DNA of 64,000 nucleotides from Alicycliphilus sp. UBA6560 (GCA_002434305.1 DJJU01000001.1:97006-161005), one strand, 5' to 3'; shown: positions 42,001-50,144, counted from the stretch's first letter. Notes: generated by a model not told the origin, from the letters alone. Numbers and translations are program-made.

Positions 42001-42851
42001 ACGACGCCGCGCGCCGCATCGCCGCCTTCGCCCCGGCCGCCCGCGTGCGCGCCGTGCCGCACACCGACATCGCGCCGGGTGCTGCCCTGCCCATACCCGC
42101 CCCGCAGCCGCTGCAGGGCAGCCGCCCGCTCAAGGTCGCCGTGATCGGCGCCCTAAGCGCCATCAAGGGCGCCGACGTGCTGGAGGCCGCGGCGCTGGAA
42201 GCCGCCCGCCAGGGCGCGCCGGTGGAATTCCACCTGCTCGGCTACAGCTACCGCCACCTACGCACCCAGCCGCGCGCGCGACTGACCACCTATGGCGAGT
42301 ACCGGGAGGAAGACCTGCCCGGCTTGCTGCAGTGGCTGCAGCCGGACATCGTCTGGTTCCCGGCCCAGTGGCCCGAAACCTACAGCTACACCCTGAGCGC
42401 CGCCCTGCAGGCCGGCCTGCCCGTGGCCGTGCCGGACATCGGGGCCTTCGCCGAGCGCGTCGCCGGTCGGGCCTGGAGCTGGATCTGCCCCTGGGGGCAG
42501 GACGGCAAGGGCTGGGTGGCATTCTTCACGCAGCTGCGTGCGGAACACTTCGCCACGTCCACCCCGCCTGCCCTGGCGCAAACAGCCTTGGCCATGGAGG
42601 ATGGCGATGACTGGAGCTACGCACATGACTACCTGGCCGGCGCGCCTGCTCACGCACAGCCGCCTCAGGCAACCCCTCTGGACGCCGCCGCGCTCTCGCA
42701 ATACCTGCCCGATCCCACGCCCGCCGAGGCGGCCCGGACCGGCGCGGTAACGGCTCTGGCCTGGCTGCGCTCGCTGCCGCTGCTGCGCACGGTGGCACGT
42801 AGCATTCCGCCGCACGTGCAGCGGCGGGTGAAGAACTGGCTACAGCAGTAA
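39078..42851 (+). CDS. Trimodular methyltransferase / GT2 / GT-B glycosyltransferase
   Basis: This 1257-residue cytoplasmic protein has four parts. A class I methyltransferase occupies about residues 1-220 (VLDLGCGSGALG at 36-47, VCADVLEHL). A beta-rich section follows, then a Gln-rich coiled coil (about 400-485, LGQLSHTLQQVQAANAQL). A GT2 domain (about 525-755) has VDIIVPVYRGLDD, NDCSPEP and LLLNSDTEV. A C-terminal GT-B-like domain (about 780-1200) has LKVAVIGALSAIKGADVLEAA and WPETYSYTLSAALQAGLP. ATG at 39078 follows a GGG-rich leader; the frame upstream is antisense to the GT2 gene. Methylated-glycan assembly or chain-end capping with length measurement is inferred, as in WbdD/WbbL-type proteins. 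Confidence 0.88.
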   Translation: MTQNIEDLHVYLRNIRPGERTSLSVLAELIAPGATVLDLGCGSGALGQYLQETRGCTSDGLTWSEAEAQHARPHYRQVVVADLEACDLLATFPAQHYDCIVCADVLEHLRAPERVLAACRELLKPGSGRLLVSVPNAGYAGLVAELLQGEFRYREEGLLDRTHLRFFTRRSLARFLGEQRWAVQSLETIRRELPESEFKARFDELPPAVARYLLAAPDALAYQFIGVAQPVAQAIAHGQEGAPDTEPAQALFTAQLYVARGQGYTEDGKRTATGAMGRERQTLRFELPMGDAAITAIRLDPADRPGFVHLHALRLLDGAGQPLWQWAALDAGRSLLAATPHQQIVWHAPAASPTMLLLTGDDPWFELPAPAQQLAQATVLEVDIGWPMSADYLALSSAVLPLQDHIGQLAQRDAQQQDQLGQLSHTLQQVQAANAQLHRQSASFQDESAQLQRDTTRLQHELTRLQGDYGQLAAHLKTIENSTVFRATRPLVHAKMTLDRLLGRTPKHLRAAARPAPQPMQPPGHPVDIIVPVYRGLDDTRLCIESVLAAPVQSPWRLIVINDCSPEPEVTAWLRQRAAQDDRITLLENEENLGFVGTVNRGMALSPANDVLLLNSDTEVANDWLDRIRAAAYGDARVASVTPLSTNATICSYPRFCEDNPLPPGWDTARLDALAARTNPGAVVDVPTGVGFCMYIRRDCLDAVGLFDTENFGKGYGEENDFCQRAAKAGWRNLHLLDTFVLHTGGVSFGDSKSPRERAAMDTLARLHPGYARDVHAFVQEDPARPYRLALDAARIQSEGPPVVLAVLHDRAGGTVRHVRELAAHLRGRAQFLTLSPAPGGSVILRLAGENEGFELSFRLADQWDDLLAVLRALGVCHVHYHHLLGHGQQVREMPALLDVPYDFTAHDYFSYCTHITLTGSDGRYAGEPAPGQCACCTPTMPAPQLLPGVASVAEWRGANARLLAGARQVLAPSHDAARRIAAFAPAARVRAVPHTDIAPGAALPIPAPQPLQGSRPLKVAVIGALSAIKGADVLEAAALEAARQGAPVEFHLLGYSYRHLRTQPRARLTTYGEYREEDLPGLLQWLQPDIVWFPAQWPETYSYTLSAALQAGLPVAVPDIGAFAERVAGRAWSWICPWGQDGKGWVAFFTQLRAEHFATSTPPALAQTALAMEDGDDWSYAHDYLAGAPAHAQPPQATPLDAAALSQYLPDPTPAEAARTGAVTALAWLRSLPLLRTVARSIPPHVQRRVKNWLQQ

Positions 42852-42853
42852 GC

Positions 42854-42950
42854 TATCAATATGAGAGCTGCCAGCGCTTGCCGATAGTAGGGTTCAAAGA
42901 CATTTAAACCCCAAATCCAAAACCGGCAAGCGCTGGACGCTATCTTTTTT
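42854..42950. repeat. Dispersed repeat copy J, bidirectional hairpin
   Basis: CCAGCGCTTGCCG (42871-42883) and CGGCAAGCGCTGG (42924-42936) form a perfect 13-bp inverted repeat around a 40-base AT-rich loop, with outer GCTATC arms and TTTTTT at the right end. It lies between converging genes and is the longest and best-matched copy in the window, probably a transcription end for the plus-strand gene. Confidence 0.8.
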
Positions 42951-42953
42951 ACC

Positions 42954-45560
42954 CTAGTACCGGGTATGGGCCTGTGATCGTTGGCCGCCTGAAATCACCC
43001 GGAATAGCGTCCAGCTAGTGCCGTCTGTCCTTTCCAGCCGCAAGGATGCATTGCCCTCGAGCAGTACTGCGTCCTGCACGTTGGCGAGCACGAAGTCCGC
43101 CTTCACCCTGGCGAAATCGAAGCGTGCCGGCTGCACTCCGAGCGTCACCGCATCCATGCGCGGACTGCTGATCCTGAAATCGCTATCGACCATCGCCGGC
43201 TCGAGCTTTATCTGCATGAACTGGTAGCGGTTGTAGACCTGATCCAGCCTGCCCTCGGGATCAAGGTCGCGCCAGAACCTGAGCGGAGGGTCATAGAAAA
43301 AGCTGTTGACCACACCCACGCCGACGACTGGCAAGGCGCCCACCCACAAATCTTCGTTCACCACGGCAACATGCCTAGGTGCGCCGCTGTCTGGGCGCTT
43401 CAGCACCGAGCTCAGTTCCGGTACCAGCTGTACATGCCGCGGAGCCTGCTGCAACGGGTTGAAAGGAAGGCTCACCGCGAGCGTCCACACTGCACTGATC
43501 GCCACCGCATTCCATACCTGCCCCCGCACCAACAAATAGGCAAGCCACCCAGCTCCGGACAGAGCCAAAGCCAGCACTGCCGGGTTCAGCCAGTCTTGCA
43601 TGGGCACAGGCATCATCGACAGGCAGTGCCAGTTGAACCATGCAAAGCCAATAGCGGTTCCCGCTGCAGCTCCTTGTAATGCCGCCGCTCTGGTGCGAGA
43701 GCCCTCGGCCCACTGCCTTAGCGCCGGCGCACCCTGAAGGAAATACCCGAGCAAGAACACCTGGACGAGGACCAGCACCACATCGAGCCGGAAGGCGGGA
43801 ACCTTGCCCCATAGCGTCGCGCGCGCCAGCCAAGCTGGAATACCGAGGAACATGTGCACCAACACAAACGCCGTGAACAACCACAGCACCACCACCAGCG
43901 CTTCCAGGGAACGCCGGATGAAGAGATGCAGCAGTGTCATCACTGCCAACGGAGCCAGCAGGTAGAGGCTGCCCGCCGCATCGCTGGGAATGGACCACTG
44001 CGAGGTTTCGTACAACGTCACCAGATTGGCCAGGCCTTTCGACAAGTGCCAGGGCTCGACGTACCCGCCCAGTTCCATTGAGCGCTGCCCCGGGTACACC
44101 GTCTGGCTTAGCGCGCGAATGGCCCCCTGGGCATCACTCCACCAAGTCGCCAGCAACACACCGCCCAACAAAACGGCAAGCAATGCACCAAGCGTCTGCG
44201 CCACTCCCCAGTGCCAAAACGAACGCATTTGCCACCATCGGGCCAGCATGAGCAACGCCATCAGGTAGGCCAACGGAATCTGCCAACCCGGGTAGAGCAC
44301 GAGCACAAATCCGGCCGCAGCCCAGCCCAACGCCAATCCCCATAACGCTGCACCGAGCTTGCGCTCCGCGAGGAGCATGCGCTCGGCAGCCCACGCTGCA
44401 AGGACCGGGAAAAAGCTCGCATACGCGGGCCAGCCCGACCATCCTACGGAGTAGGCAGAGCCCGGAACCAGCATCGCCAGCACGGCCGCCTGCCGCCAGT
44501 CCAGCGCGAACCAGCAGCGCAGCACGGCCCACACCGCAAAAAAGCAGGCAAAGAAGGGAAACCACCAATGCCACGCCAACGCACGCCTCAAGTCGAGCGC
44601 CAAGAAGCCCCAGCTCGCTGGTTTGGCGATGGCTTCCAGCCCCAGCGTAGGGGCACCGCTCATGCCCACTACGTTCATATTCTGGCCATACACCCCGTGC
44701 AGCGGATTGACCGACGAAAGCCGGTTCGGCTCGGCCGCCTGGCTCATTGCCAAAGGCGTGACGATCAGCCATTCATCGCGCCGGACTTCCTGCGCCTTGC
44801 CAATGAAACTCGCGCCGTCATGCTGCAATATCTTTGCTTGGTCGAGCAGCAGAGAAAACGAAGAGCCGCTCCAACCCCCCGCCACCAGCAACGCGAAAGA
44901 GGTCAGCACCACTGTCAAAAATCCCCGCGCCCCCCAGCCACCTTCACGCCACGCAAACGAGAGCAGCAGATACCCCACAGGCAATGCGGCCGACAACGCC
45001 AGCGCAAGTTGTGCATACATCGAGGGTCTAGGCCTGCCTACGGGAACCTGCACCACGCTTGCTTGTTTGCCAATACCCAGGTCAAACTGCCGCCCATCGC
45101 CATTGGTGACTTGTACGCGCAACGAGAACTCACCAGACGAAAAATCCTGCGGCAAGCGCACTGGCAAATGGAATCCGCTGCTAAGCCATAGTGGCTGCCC
45201 CGTGGCCTCGACCACATCAGGACGGTTGGTCAGGAAACCGAGGCGACCTCGATAGACACGCTTGTCTCCCAGCCAGATCTCGGCCAGAGAGACATAGACG
45301 CTCGGGTTGTATGCAGCGGCCCAGCCCTGCAAGGTCAGGACACCGTCACGCACCTCAGCCTTGTCCACAAAGCCCTTACCTGCCGCTTGCGTGGGTGTTC
45401 CCGCGGGCGTCTTGGGCTGTGCCCGCGCGTCGCGTGCGTGGCTGGGCACGGGCCACGCCATAGCGGCAAGCCACAGGAGCAACGCCAGCACTGCCATACC
45501 GATGCGGACCAGCTGCAAGACCGTCCCCGGCGCCAGAGGCAGACAATACCTTGGCCGCAT
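42954..45560 (-). CDS. Large polytopic membrane protein, paralogue of the 1.7-kb protein
   Basis: This 868-residue protein of uncertain function has a leader helix, a soluble domain (KGFVDKAEVRDGVLTLQGWA), then about a dozen membrane segments and a soluble tail. It shares GQNMNVVGMSGAP, GWSGWPAYASFFPVL, VYPGQRSMELGG, PAWLARATLWGKVP, FNPLQQAPR and VYNRYQFMQ with the protein at 1675-4122. ATG at 45560 is preferred over TTG 45575. It is the last gene of the wzm-wzt-methyltransferase operon, so a role in periplasmic or membrane steps of glycan assembly, possibly as a GT-C-like transferase, is inferred. Confidence 0.75.
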   Translation of the reverse strand: MRPRYCLPLAPGTVLQLVRIGMAVLALLLWLAAMAWPVPSHARDARAQPKTPAGTPTQAAGKGFVDKAEVRDGVLTLQGWAAAYNPSVYVSLAEIWLGDKRVYRGRLGFLTNRPDVVEATGQPLWLSSGFHLPVRLPQDFSSGEFSLRVQVTNGDGRQFDLGIGKQASVVQVPVGRPRPSMYAQLALALSAALPVGYLLLSFAWREGGWGARGFLTVVLTSFALLVAGGWSGSSFSLLLDQAKILQHDGASFIGKAQEVRRDEWLIVTPLAMSQAAEPNRLSSVNPLHGVYGQNMNVVGMSGAPTLGLEAIAKPASWGFLALDLRRALAWHWWFPFFACFFAVWAVLRCWFALDWRQAAVLAMLVPGSAYSVGWSGWPAYASFFPVLAAWAAERMLLAERKLGAALWGLALGWAAAGFVLVLYPGWQIPLAYLMALLMLARWWQMRSFWHWGVAQTLGALLAVLLGGVLLATWWSDAQGAIRALSQTVYPGQRSMELGGYVEPWHLSKGLANLVTLYETSQWSIPSDAAGSLYLLAPLAVMTLLHLFIRRSLEALVVVLWLFTAFVLVHMFLGIPAWLARATLWGKVPAFRLDVVLVLVQVFLLGYFLQGAPALRQWAEGSRTRAAALQGAAAGTAIGFAWFNWHCLSMMPVPMQDWLNPAVLALALSGAGWLAYLLVRGQVWNAVAISAVWTLAVSLPFNPLQQAPRHVQLVPELSSVLKRPDSGAPRHVAVVNEDLWVGALPVVGVGVVNSFFYDPPLRFWRDLDPEGRLDQVYNRYQFMQIKLEPAMVDSDFRISSPRMDAVTLGVQPARFDFARVKADFVLANVQDAVLLEGNASLRLERTDGTSWTLFRVISGGQRSQAHTRY

Positions 45561-45576
45561 GATGGGCAAGGCCAAG

Positions 45577-46176
45577 CTATCGATAGCCTGGCATCACACG
45601 GTAGCGCAACTGCTGCATGACCCTGCGGCGCAGCATCTGCATACCGCTGAGCGGCGGCTGGCGAAACACGCCCACGGTATCCCCCCATGCGGCGCTGTCC
45701 TCCGACAGGTGAGGCTCCCAATCGGTGCTGACCTGCAGCAGCTCGAGCGATGCGTACTTGGCCAATGCACGATAGCCGTCGGGATAGAAACGCCAGCAGT
45801 CCTGAGGATAGCGATGTTCGGGGCCGCGTGATGGCGCAATCAGGAAGATGTATCCGCCTGGCTTGAGCACGCGCACCATTTCGAGCCATGAGCACCAGAA
45901 AAACTCTATGTGCTCAAACGCTTGCCCGGAGACGATCACGTCTACCGAGTGGCTGTCGAACGGCAAGCGGTACGGCGACTGCAGCACCACGTCCACGTTT
46001 GGCCCCGCCGCCAGGTCCACGCCTGTGTACTCCCACGCCGGGTGCAAGAAAAACTGCTTGTAGCTGCCGTTAACGTCGAAGCTGCCGATGTCAAGGATCT
46101 TCAGCGGCCGGTTCGTGCTGGTGCCGAGGTATTTATGAACCAACCCCTGCACGTGGGCCAGTGAACTCTTGTGCAT
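45577..46176 (-). CDS. Class I SAM-dependent methyltransferase
   Basis: This 199-residue Rossmann-fold methyltransferase has motif I LKILDIGSFDVNGSY, an acidic VDLAAGP, DVIVSGQAFEHIEFF and VLKPGGYIFLIAPS. It is short but complete in the core. It follows the larger methyltransferase by 12 bases and precedes the large membrane protein by 16. In an ABC-exporter polysaccharide operon it may methylate a sugar or chain end. The target is unknown. Confidence 0.85.
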   Translation of the reverse strand: MHKSSLAHVQGLVHKYLGTSTNRPLKILDIGSFDVNGSYKQFFLHPAWEYTGVDLAAGPNVDVVLQSPYRLPFDSHSVDVIVSGQAFEHIEFFWCSWLEMVRVLKPGGYIFLIAPSRGPEHRYPQDCWRFYPDGYRALAKYASLELLQVSTDWEPHLSEDSAAWGDTVGVFRQPPLSGMQMLRRRVMQQLRYRVMPGYR

Positions 46177-46188
46177 GTGCGCTCCTGT

Positions 46189-47088
46189 TTACGGGCGCTC
46201 GACCACGAACGCGTCCTGGTGGTGCCAGAAGTGCTGCGGCGAGAACTGCCGCAGCCGCGCTCCGGGCAGGTGCTCGGCGATGCGGGCACGGACGTAGGCT
46301 TCGGAGGTGAACGTGGTGCCATACTCCTGAGCGTCGATGGCCGTGGACTCGCTCGACGGAGTGAAGAAATAGCCATCCGCGTCCAGCGACACATCCTGCT
46401 TGCGCACCGCTGCTTCACCATGCGTAGTGAAAACGAGTACGCCGCCGGGTGTCACCATGTCGTAGATGCGGCGCAGCCAGCGCGACCATGTAGAAGCTGG
46501 CAAATGGCTGAAGAGAGACAACACGAACACCACGTCGTGTTGCTTGTCCCAGCGCACGTCCTCCGGCACCGCTGCCGATACGAAGCCTTCCACGCCGAAA
46601 GCCACGCGGGCGAAGTCCACCGAATCCGCGACCACATCCGAGACTACGACACGCTCGGCGCCGAGCGCCTTGACCAAGTGCCGTGTGAAACGCCCGTGGC
46701 CGCTCGCAAATTCCAGAAAGCTGCGTGTGTGCAGCAACGGATGACCCGCCTGCTCCAACAACAGCACCAGTTCGGCCATCGTGCGCCAGCCGTCGGCCAA
46801 GTAGTCGCGGATGGGATTCAGGCTTGATGGATGCGCGGCGAAGAAGCGGTAGATGTCGTCGGCCTGCGAAATCTCGCAGGGGCACCCCATCCACTGGCCA
46901 TACGATAGTGCCGGGAAGCTCTGCTCGATCAGGTTGTGCGCCTGCAGCCGGGTTTCGGGAACGTCGCGCGCCTGCACCAGCAATTGCCCGGCGGCTTCCA
47001 GGTCGCCACCCGCCATCAGAGCCCGCGCCTGCGCGAGTGGATCGTGCGCAAGCACAGGTTTTTCTTGAGAAGACATCGATCCATCCAT
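46189..47088 (-). CDS. Class I SAM-dependent methyltransferase with N-terminal extension
   Basis: This 299-residue protein has a helical N-terminal section (LAQARALMAGGDLEAAGQLL and DDIYRFFAAHPSSLNPIRDY). The methyltransferase core follows: SFLEFASGHGRFTRHLVKAL, VVVSDVVADSV and VVFVLSLFSHL. ATG at 47088; an ATG at 47076 is nearly as good. It starts 20 bases after wzt. Such enzymes in Wzt-containing operons often act on the non-reducing end of the glycan, but that is only inferred here. Confidence 0.85.
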   Translation of the reverse strand: MDGSMSSQEKPVLAHDPLAQARALMAGGDLEAAGQLLVQARDVPETRLQAHNLIEQSFPALSYGQWMGCPCEISQADDIYRFFAAHPSSLNPIRDYLADGWRTMAELVLLLEQAGHPLLHTRSFLEFASGHGRFTRHLVKALGAERVVVSDVVADSVDFARVAFGVEGFVSAAVPEDVRWDKQHDVVFVLSLFSHLPASTWSRWLRRIYDMVTPGGVLVFTTHGEAAVRKQDVSLDADGYFFTPSSESTAIDAQEYGTTFTSEAYVRARIAEHLPGARLRQFSPQHFWHHQDAFVVERP

Positions 47089-47108
47089 CGATCAAAGAGC
47101 ACGAGGTC

Positions 47109-48395
47109 TCAGGACCACGTGTGCGGCAACCGCACCAGCCCTGGCATGAGGGTGGGCGAGACAAAGCGGAAATGCTGGTAATGCAGCCATGCATCGTAGA
47201 GCACGAGCCCGCTCTCATCGAAAAGGTAGGCGCTGACCACATACTCACCGCTGTGCAGTGGCAGGTCAGGGAAGGTGAGCACCGCACGCCACGTGCCATC
47301 GGGCAGCCGCTGAGGATAGGCGCCTTCTTCGTGCGTGGCCAGCGAGGTTATGCCCGTGCCCTGGGCCTGCTCAATCATGAAGCCCAGGTTCGGACACTCG
47401 TCGCCGCGCCCACGCGCTATGAATGTCACCACCAGATCAGCACCATCCAACAGGGCTGGCGTTCCGTCACCCAGACCAGCGATGGTCACCGAGACGAGGC
47501 AGGCACCCAGACCGTTGGGGTTCGCGGGCAGGCGCTTGCCGGATGGCGACGTAGCGGTTGGCTCGCCATGCACGGCAGCCGGCACACCTTCGGCGGCCAC
47601 GGCGGCAGCTTTCGCCGCGCGTTCGGACGATCCGGCCTGCGAGCGCAGGCGGGAATGCATCTCGTAGGCGCCCATCACGGCCTCGGTAGGTCCCATTTCG
47701 GCGATCTGCCCGTCCTTGAGCCAGATCGCCTGGTCACACATGTGGCGGATATGGTAGGAGCTATGCGAACAGAACAGAATGGTGCAGCCAGCGTCGCGGA
47801 ACGCCATGATGCGCTCCACGCACTTCTTCTGAAAGTGCTGGTCACCCACGGCCAGTGCCTCATCGATGATCAGCACGTCCGGCTGTACCGCCGTGACCAG
47901 CGCAAAGGCCAGGCGCACCGTCATGCCCGAAGAGTAGGTCTTGACGGGTCGGTCCAGCGCTTCGCCCAGTTCGGAAAAAGCCACGATCTCCGGCTCCAGC
48001 CGCGCCATCTCGTCGTGCCCGATGCCGATCAAGCTGCCGCCGAAATACAGATTGTCGCGCCCGCTGAAATCCGGATGGAAACCCGCACCCAGTTCCAGTA
48101 TGGCCGTCACCCGCCCCACCCGCTCGACCGTGCCCGCGCTGGGTTGCAGGGTACCGGCCAGCAGCTTAAGCAGCGAACTCTTGCCGGCACCGTTGTCGCC
48201 GATCACGCCCACACATTGGCCGCGGCGCAATTCGAACGACACGTCGCGCAGCGCCCAATGGCTGCGGTGACGCGCGCGGCTGCTGAACAGGGCCTTGAAA
48301 CGTTCGCGTGGCGAGGCGTAGAGGCGGTACTCCTTGCTGACCCCCTGCAGGCGCAGCACGACGGGCGTACCCGACCCGGAAATCGGCTGCGTCAT
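47109..48395 (-). CDS. wzt: Polysaccharide ABC exporter ATPase with carbohydrate-binding C-terminus (Wzt type)
   Basis: This 428-residue protein has an ATPase domain in residues 1-260 (GDNGAGKSSLLKLLAG, YSSGMTVRLAFAL, VLIIDEALAVGD) and a C-terminal domain (about 290-428) of beta-sandwich type like the O-antigen-binding domain of Wzt. That domain ties export to a specific chain end. An Ala-rich linker joins the two. ATG at 48395 overlaps the wzm stop (ATGA). It powers Wzm in moving lipid-linked O-antigen or a similar polymer across the inner membrane. Confidence 0.9.
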   Translation of the reverse strand: MTQPISGSGTPVVLRLQGVSKEYRLYASPRERFKALFSSRARHRSHWALRDVSFELRRGQCVGVIGDNGAGKSSLLKLLAGTLQPSAGTVERVGRVTAILELGAGFHPDFSGRDNLYFGGSLIGIGHDEMARLEPEIVAFSELGEALDRPVKTYSSGMTVRLAFALVTAVQPDVLIIDEALAVGDQHFQKKCVERIMAFRDAGCTILFCSHSSYHIRHMCDQAIWLKDGQIAEMGPTEAVMGAYEMHSRLRSQAGSSERAAKAAAVAAEGVPAAVHGEPTATSPSGKRLPANPNGLGACLVSVTIAGLGDGTPALLDGADLVVTFIARGRGDECPNLGFMIEQAQGTGITSLATHEEGAYPQRLPDGTWRAVLTFPDLPLHSGEYVVSAYLFDESGLVLYDAWLHYQHFRFVSPTLMPGLVRLPHTWS

Positions 48396-49192
48396 AGCCA
48401 GTCCACCAGCTGATCTCGGCTGCGCCGCACCAGCACCGACAGCAGTAGCGCCAGCCCTACGATCCACAACGTCAGCACCCACCAGACTTGTACCGGGGGC
48501 CACGTGCCTTGCAACAGCGCCGTCTGCAGCCCCACCACCACAGGTGTCATTGGGTTGCACCACAAAACCCAGCGCCACGCAGCGGGAAAGAGCGTCATGG
48601 GAAACAGCACCGGAGACACGAAAATGCCAATGGACAGCAGAAACCCCACCAGTTGCACCACATCACGCAGCGCCGCTGCCATGATCGCCAGCACATAAGC
48701 CAGCAAAAAGGCCAGTACTGCCTGCAACACCAGCAGAGGCAACACGGACAGCACGGCAGGAGCGAAGCGATGGACGGGTGTGTAGGCCAATGCAAGCAGC
48801 AGCAGCAAAGGCCCATAGACCACCGTGCTGGCCAACACGGTGCGTGCCGGAAATAGCACGGGCGGCAGGGCATTCTTGTGCAGCAGCGCGCCCGCCTCGA
48901 TCAGGCTGGAGGTGCCACGCCCCACGGCATCACAAAACGCCATCCAGGGCAGAGAGCCCACGATGAGGTAAGTGCCCACCCGGTTCGTCGGAGCGTGTTC
49001 ACCCAGGCGCATGGCGAACACAACATCGAAAACCAGATAGTAGGCAGCGATCGTCAGCAACGGCTGCACATAAGCCCAGAACACGCCAGCGGCGGAGCCC
49101 TTGTAGCGGGCCACCACCTCGCGCAGGGTGAGCACCCAGGCGAGGCCACGCAGGCGGGCCAGATCGGTCAATTCAAGATAGAGGGAAGCCAT
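48392..49192 (-). CDS. wzm: Polysaccharide ABC exporter permease (Wzm type)
   Basis: This 266-residue ABC-2-type permease has six membrane segments. The N-terminus LRGLAWVLTLREVVARYKGSAAGVFWAYVQPLL and the C-terminal YCIHP-like region in FLLSIGIFVSPVLFP and WCNPMTPVV match Wzm/RfbA-type exporters. ATG at 49192. It opens an operon of five overlapping or nearly touching genes. The partner Wzt follows directly. Confidence 0.92.
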   Translation of the reverse strand: MASLYLELTDLARLRGLAWVLTLREVVARYKGSAAGVFWAYVQPLLTIAAYYLVFDVVFAMRLGEHAPTNRVGTYLIVGSLPWMAFCDAVGRGTSSLIEAGALLHKNALPPVLFPARTVLASTVVYGPLLLLLALAYTPVHRFAPAVLSVLPLLVLQAVLAFLLAYVLAIMAAALRDVVQLVGFLLSIGIFVSPVLFPMTLFPAAWRWVLWCNPMTPVVVGLQTALLQGTWPPVQVWWVLTLWIVGLALLLSVLVRRSRDQLVDWL

Positions 49193-49206
49193 CAGCGTCA
49201 GCCTGC

Positions 49207-49252
49207 CGAAAAGAACGCGGCGGGGAGCGGCATCGTGCCGTCCCCCGCCGCG
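49207..49252 (-). terminator. Terminator after the parvulin gene
   Basis: CGCGGCGGGG (49216-49225) and CCCCGCCGCG (49243-49252) form a 10-bp stem with a smaller CGGCA/TGCCG stem in its loop. On the minus strand the stem is followed by TTCTTTTCGG. It lies 20 bases beyond the parvulin stop and before wzm. Confidence 0.75.
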
Positions 49253-49271
49253 CGCAGGAAGACCGTGATTA

Positions 49272-50144
49272 TTACTGAAGCTTGTCCACGAAGGCCTTGA
49301 TGGCTTCGTCGTTGTACTCGCTGCCCTGCAGCAGCTTGGCCACCTGGGCCGCCCGCCTTTCGCTCAGGATGCGGTTGCGGCCTTCCTGGCGCAACTCGTC
49401 GCGCACCTCTGCATACGGGCGCTTGCCGGCGGGCCGGCGCTCCACCAGCTGCACCAGGTGCCAGCCAAACTGCGTCTTGAAGGGGCCGCCCACCTCGCCC
49501 GGCTGCAGTGGCTGCAGTGCGGCATCGAATTCAGGCACCATGCGCCCCTCGCCAAAAAAGCCCAGATCCCCGCCCTTCTTGGCGGATCCCGGGTCCTGCG
49601 AATGCTCCTGTGCCACCGTCTCGAAACTGGCGCCTGCCTTGATGTCGGCCAGCAGCTTTTCGGCCTGGGCCTTAGCCTCGTCGCTGTCGCCTGCAATCAG
49701 GATATGGCGCGCACGCGTCTGCGCTGCTATCTCGAAACGCTTGGGCTCGGCGTTGTAGTGTTCCCGGGCATATGCTTCGAGTACGGCATCATCAGGCGCG
49801 TTGCTGGCGTCGGCCTGCAGCAAGCGCACCTCAGACAGCACACGCTCCTCGTTGACCTTGAGCAGTGCCCGCACCTCGGGTGTGGCGGCCAGGCCATTGG
49901 TCCGGGCCTCCTGCGCCAGCAGCCGGCGGGCCATGAGCATCTTCAGGGCTGCCTGCGCGCTCTCGGACCGGGCCAGCGCGGCTGCCCGGGCCTGGGGCGG
50001 AATGCGCTGCAGCTCAGCCGTCAAGTCGGCTTCGGTCACCTGCACCTTGCCCACCTGCATGAGCACCGCATCCTGCGCAGCAAAGGCGGAGCCGATGCAA
50101 AAGGCCAATGCGGCGGCCGCGCCCAGACATGTCAATCTCTTCAT
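49272..50144 (-). CDS. Periplasmic parvulin-type peptidyl-prolyl isomerase
   Basis: This 290-residue protein has a signal peptide (MKRLTCLGAAAALAFCIG to AFA) and helical flanks around a single parvulin domain (RHILIAGDSDEAKAQAEKLL, DPGSAKKGGDLGFFGEGRMVPEF, GPFKTQFGWHLVQLV). This SurA/PpiC-like arrangement helps fold exported proteins. ATG at 50144. It is separated from the upstream secreted-protein gene by a strong terminator, so any link between them is by position only. Confidence 0.92.
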   Translation of the reverse strand: MKRLTCLGAAAALAFCIGSAFAAQDAVLMQVGKVQVTEADLTAELQRIPPQARAAALARSESAQAALKMLMARRLLAQEARTNGLAATPEVRALLKVNEERVLSEVRLLQADASNAPDDAVLEAYAREHYNAEPKRFEIAAQTRARHILIAGDSDEAKAQAEKLLADIKAGASFETVAQEHSQDPGSAKKGGDLGFFGEGRMVPEFDAALQPLQPGEVGGPFKTQFGWHLVQLVERRPAGKRPYAEVRDELRQEGRNRILSERRAAQVAKLLQGSEYNDEAIKAFVDKLQ

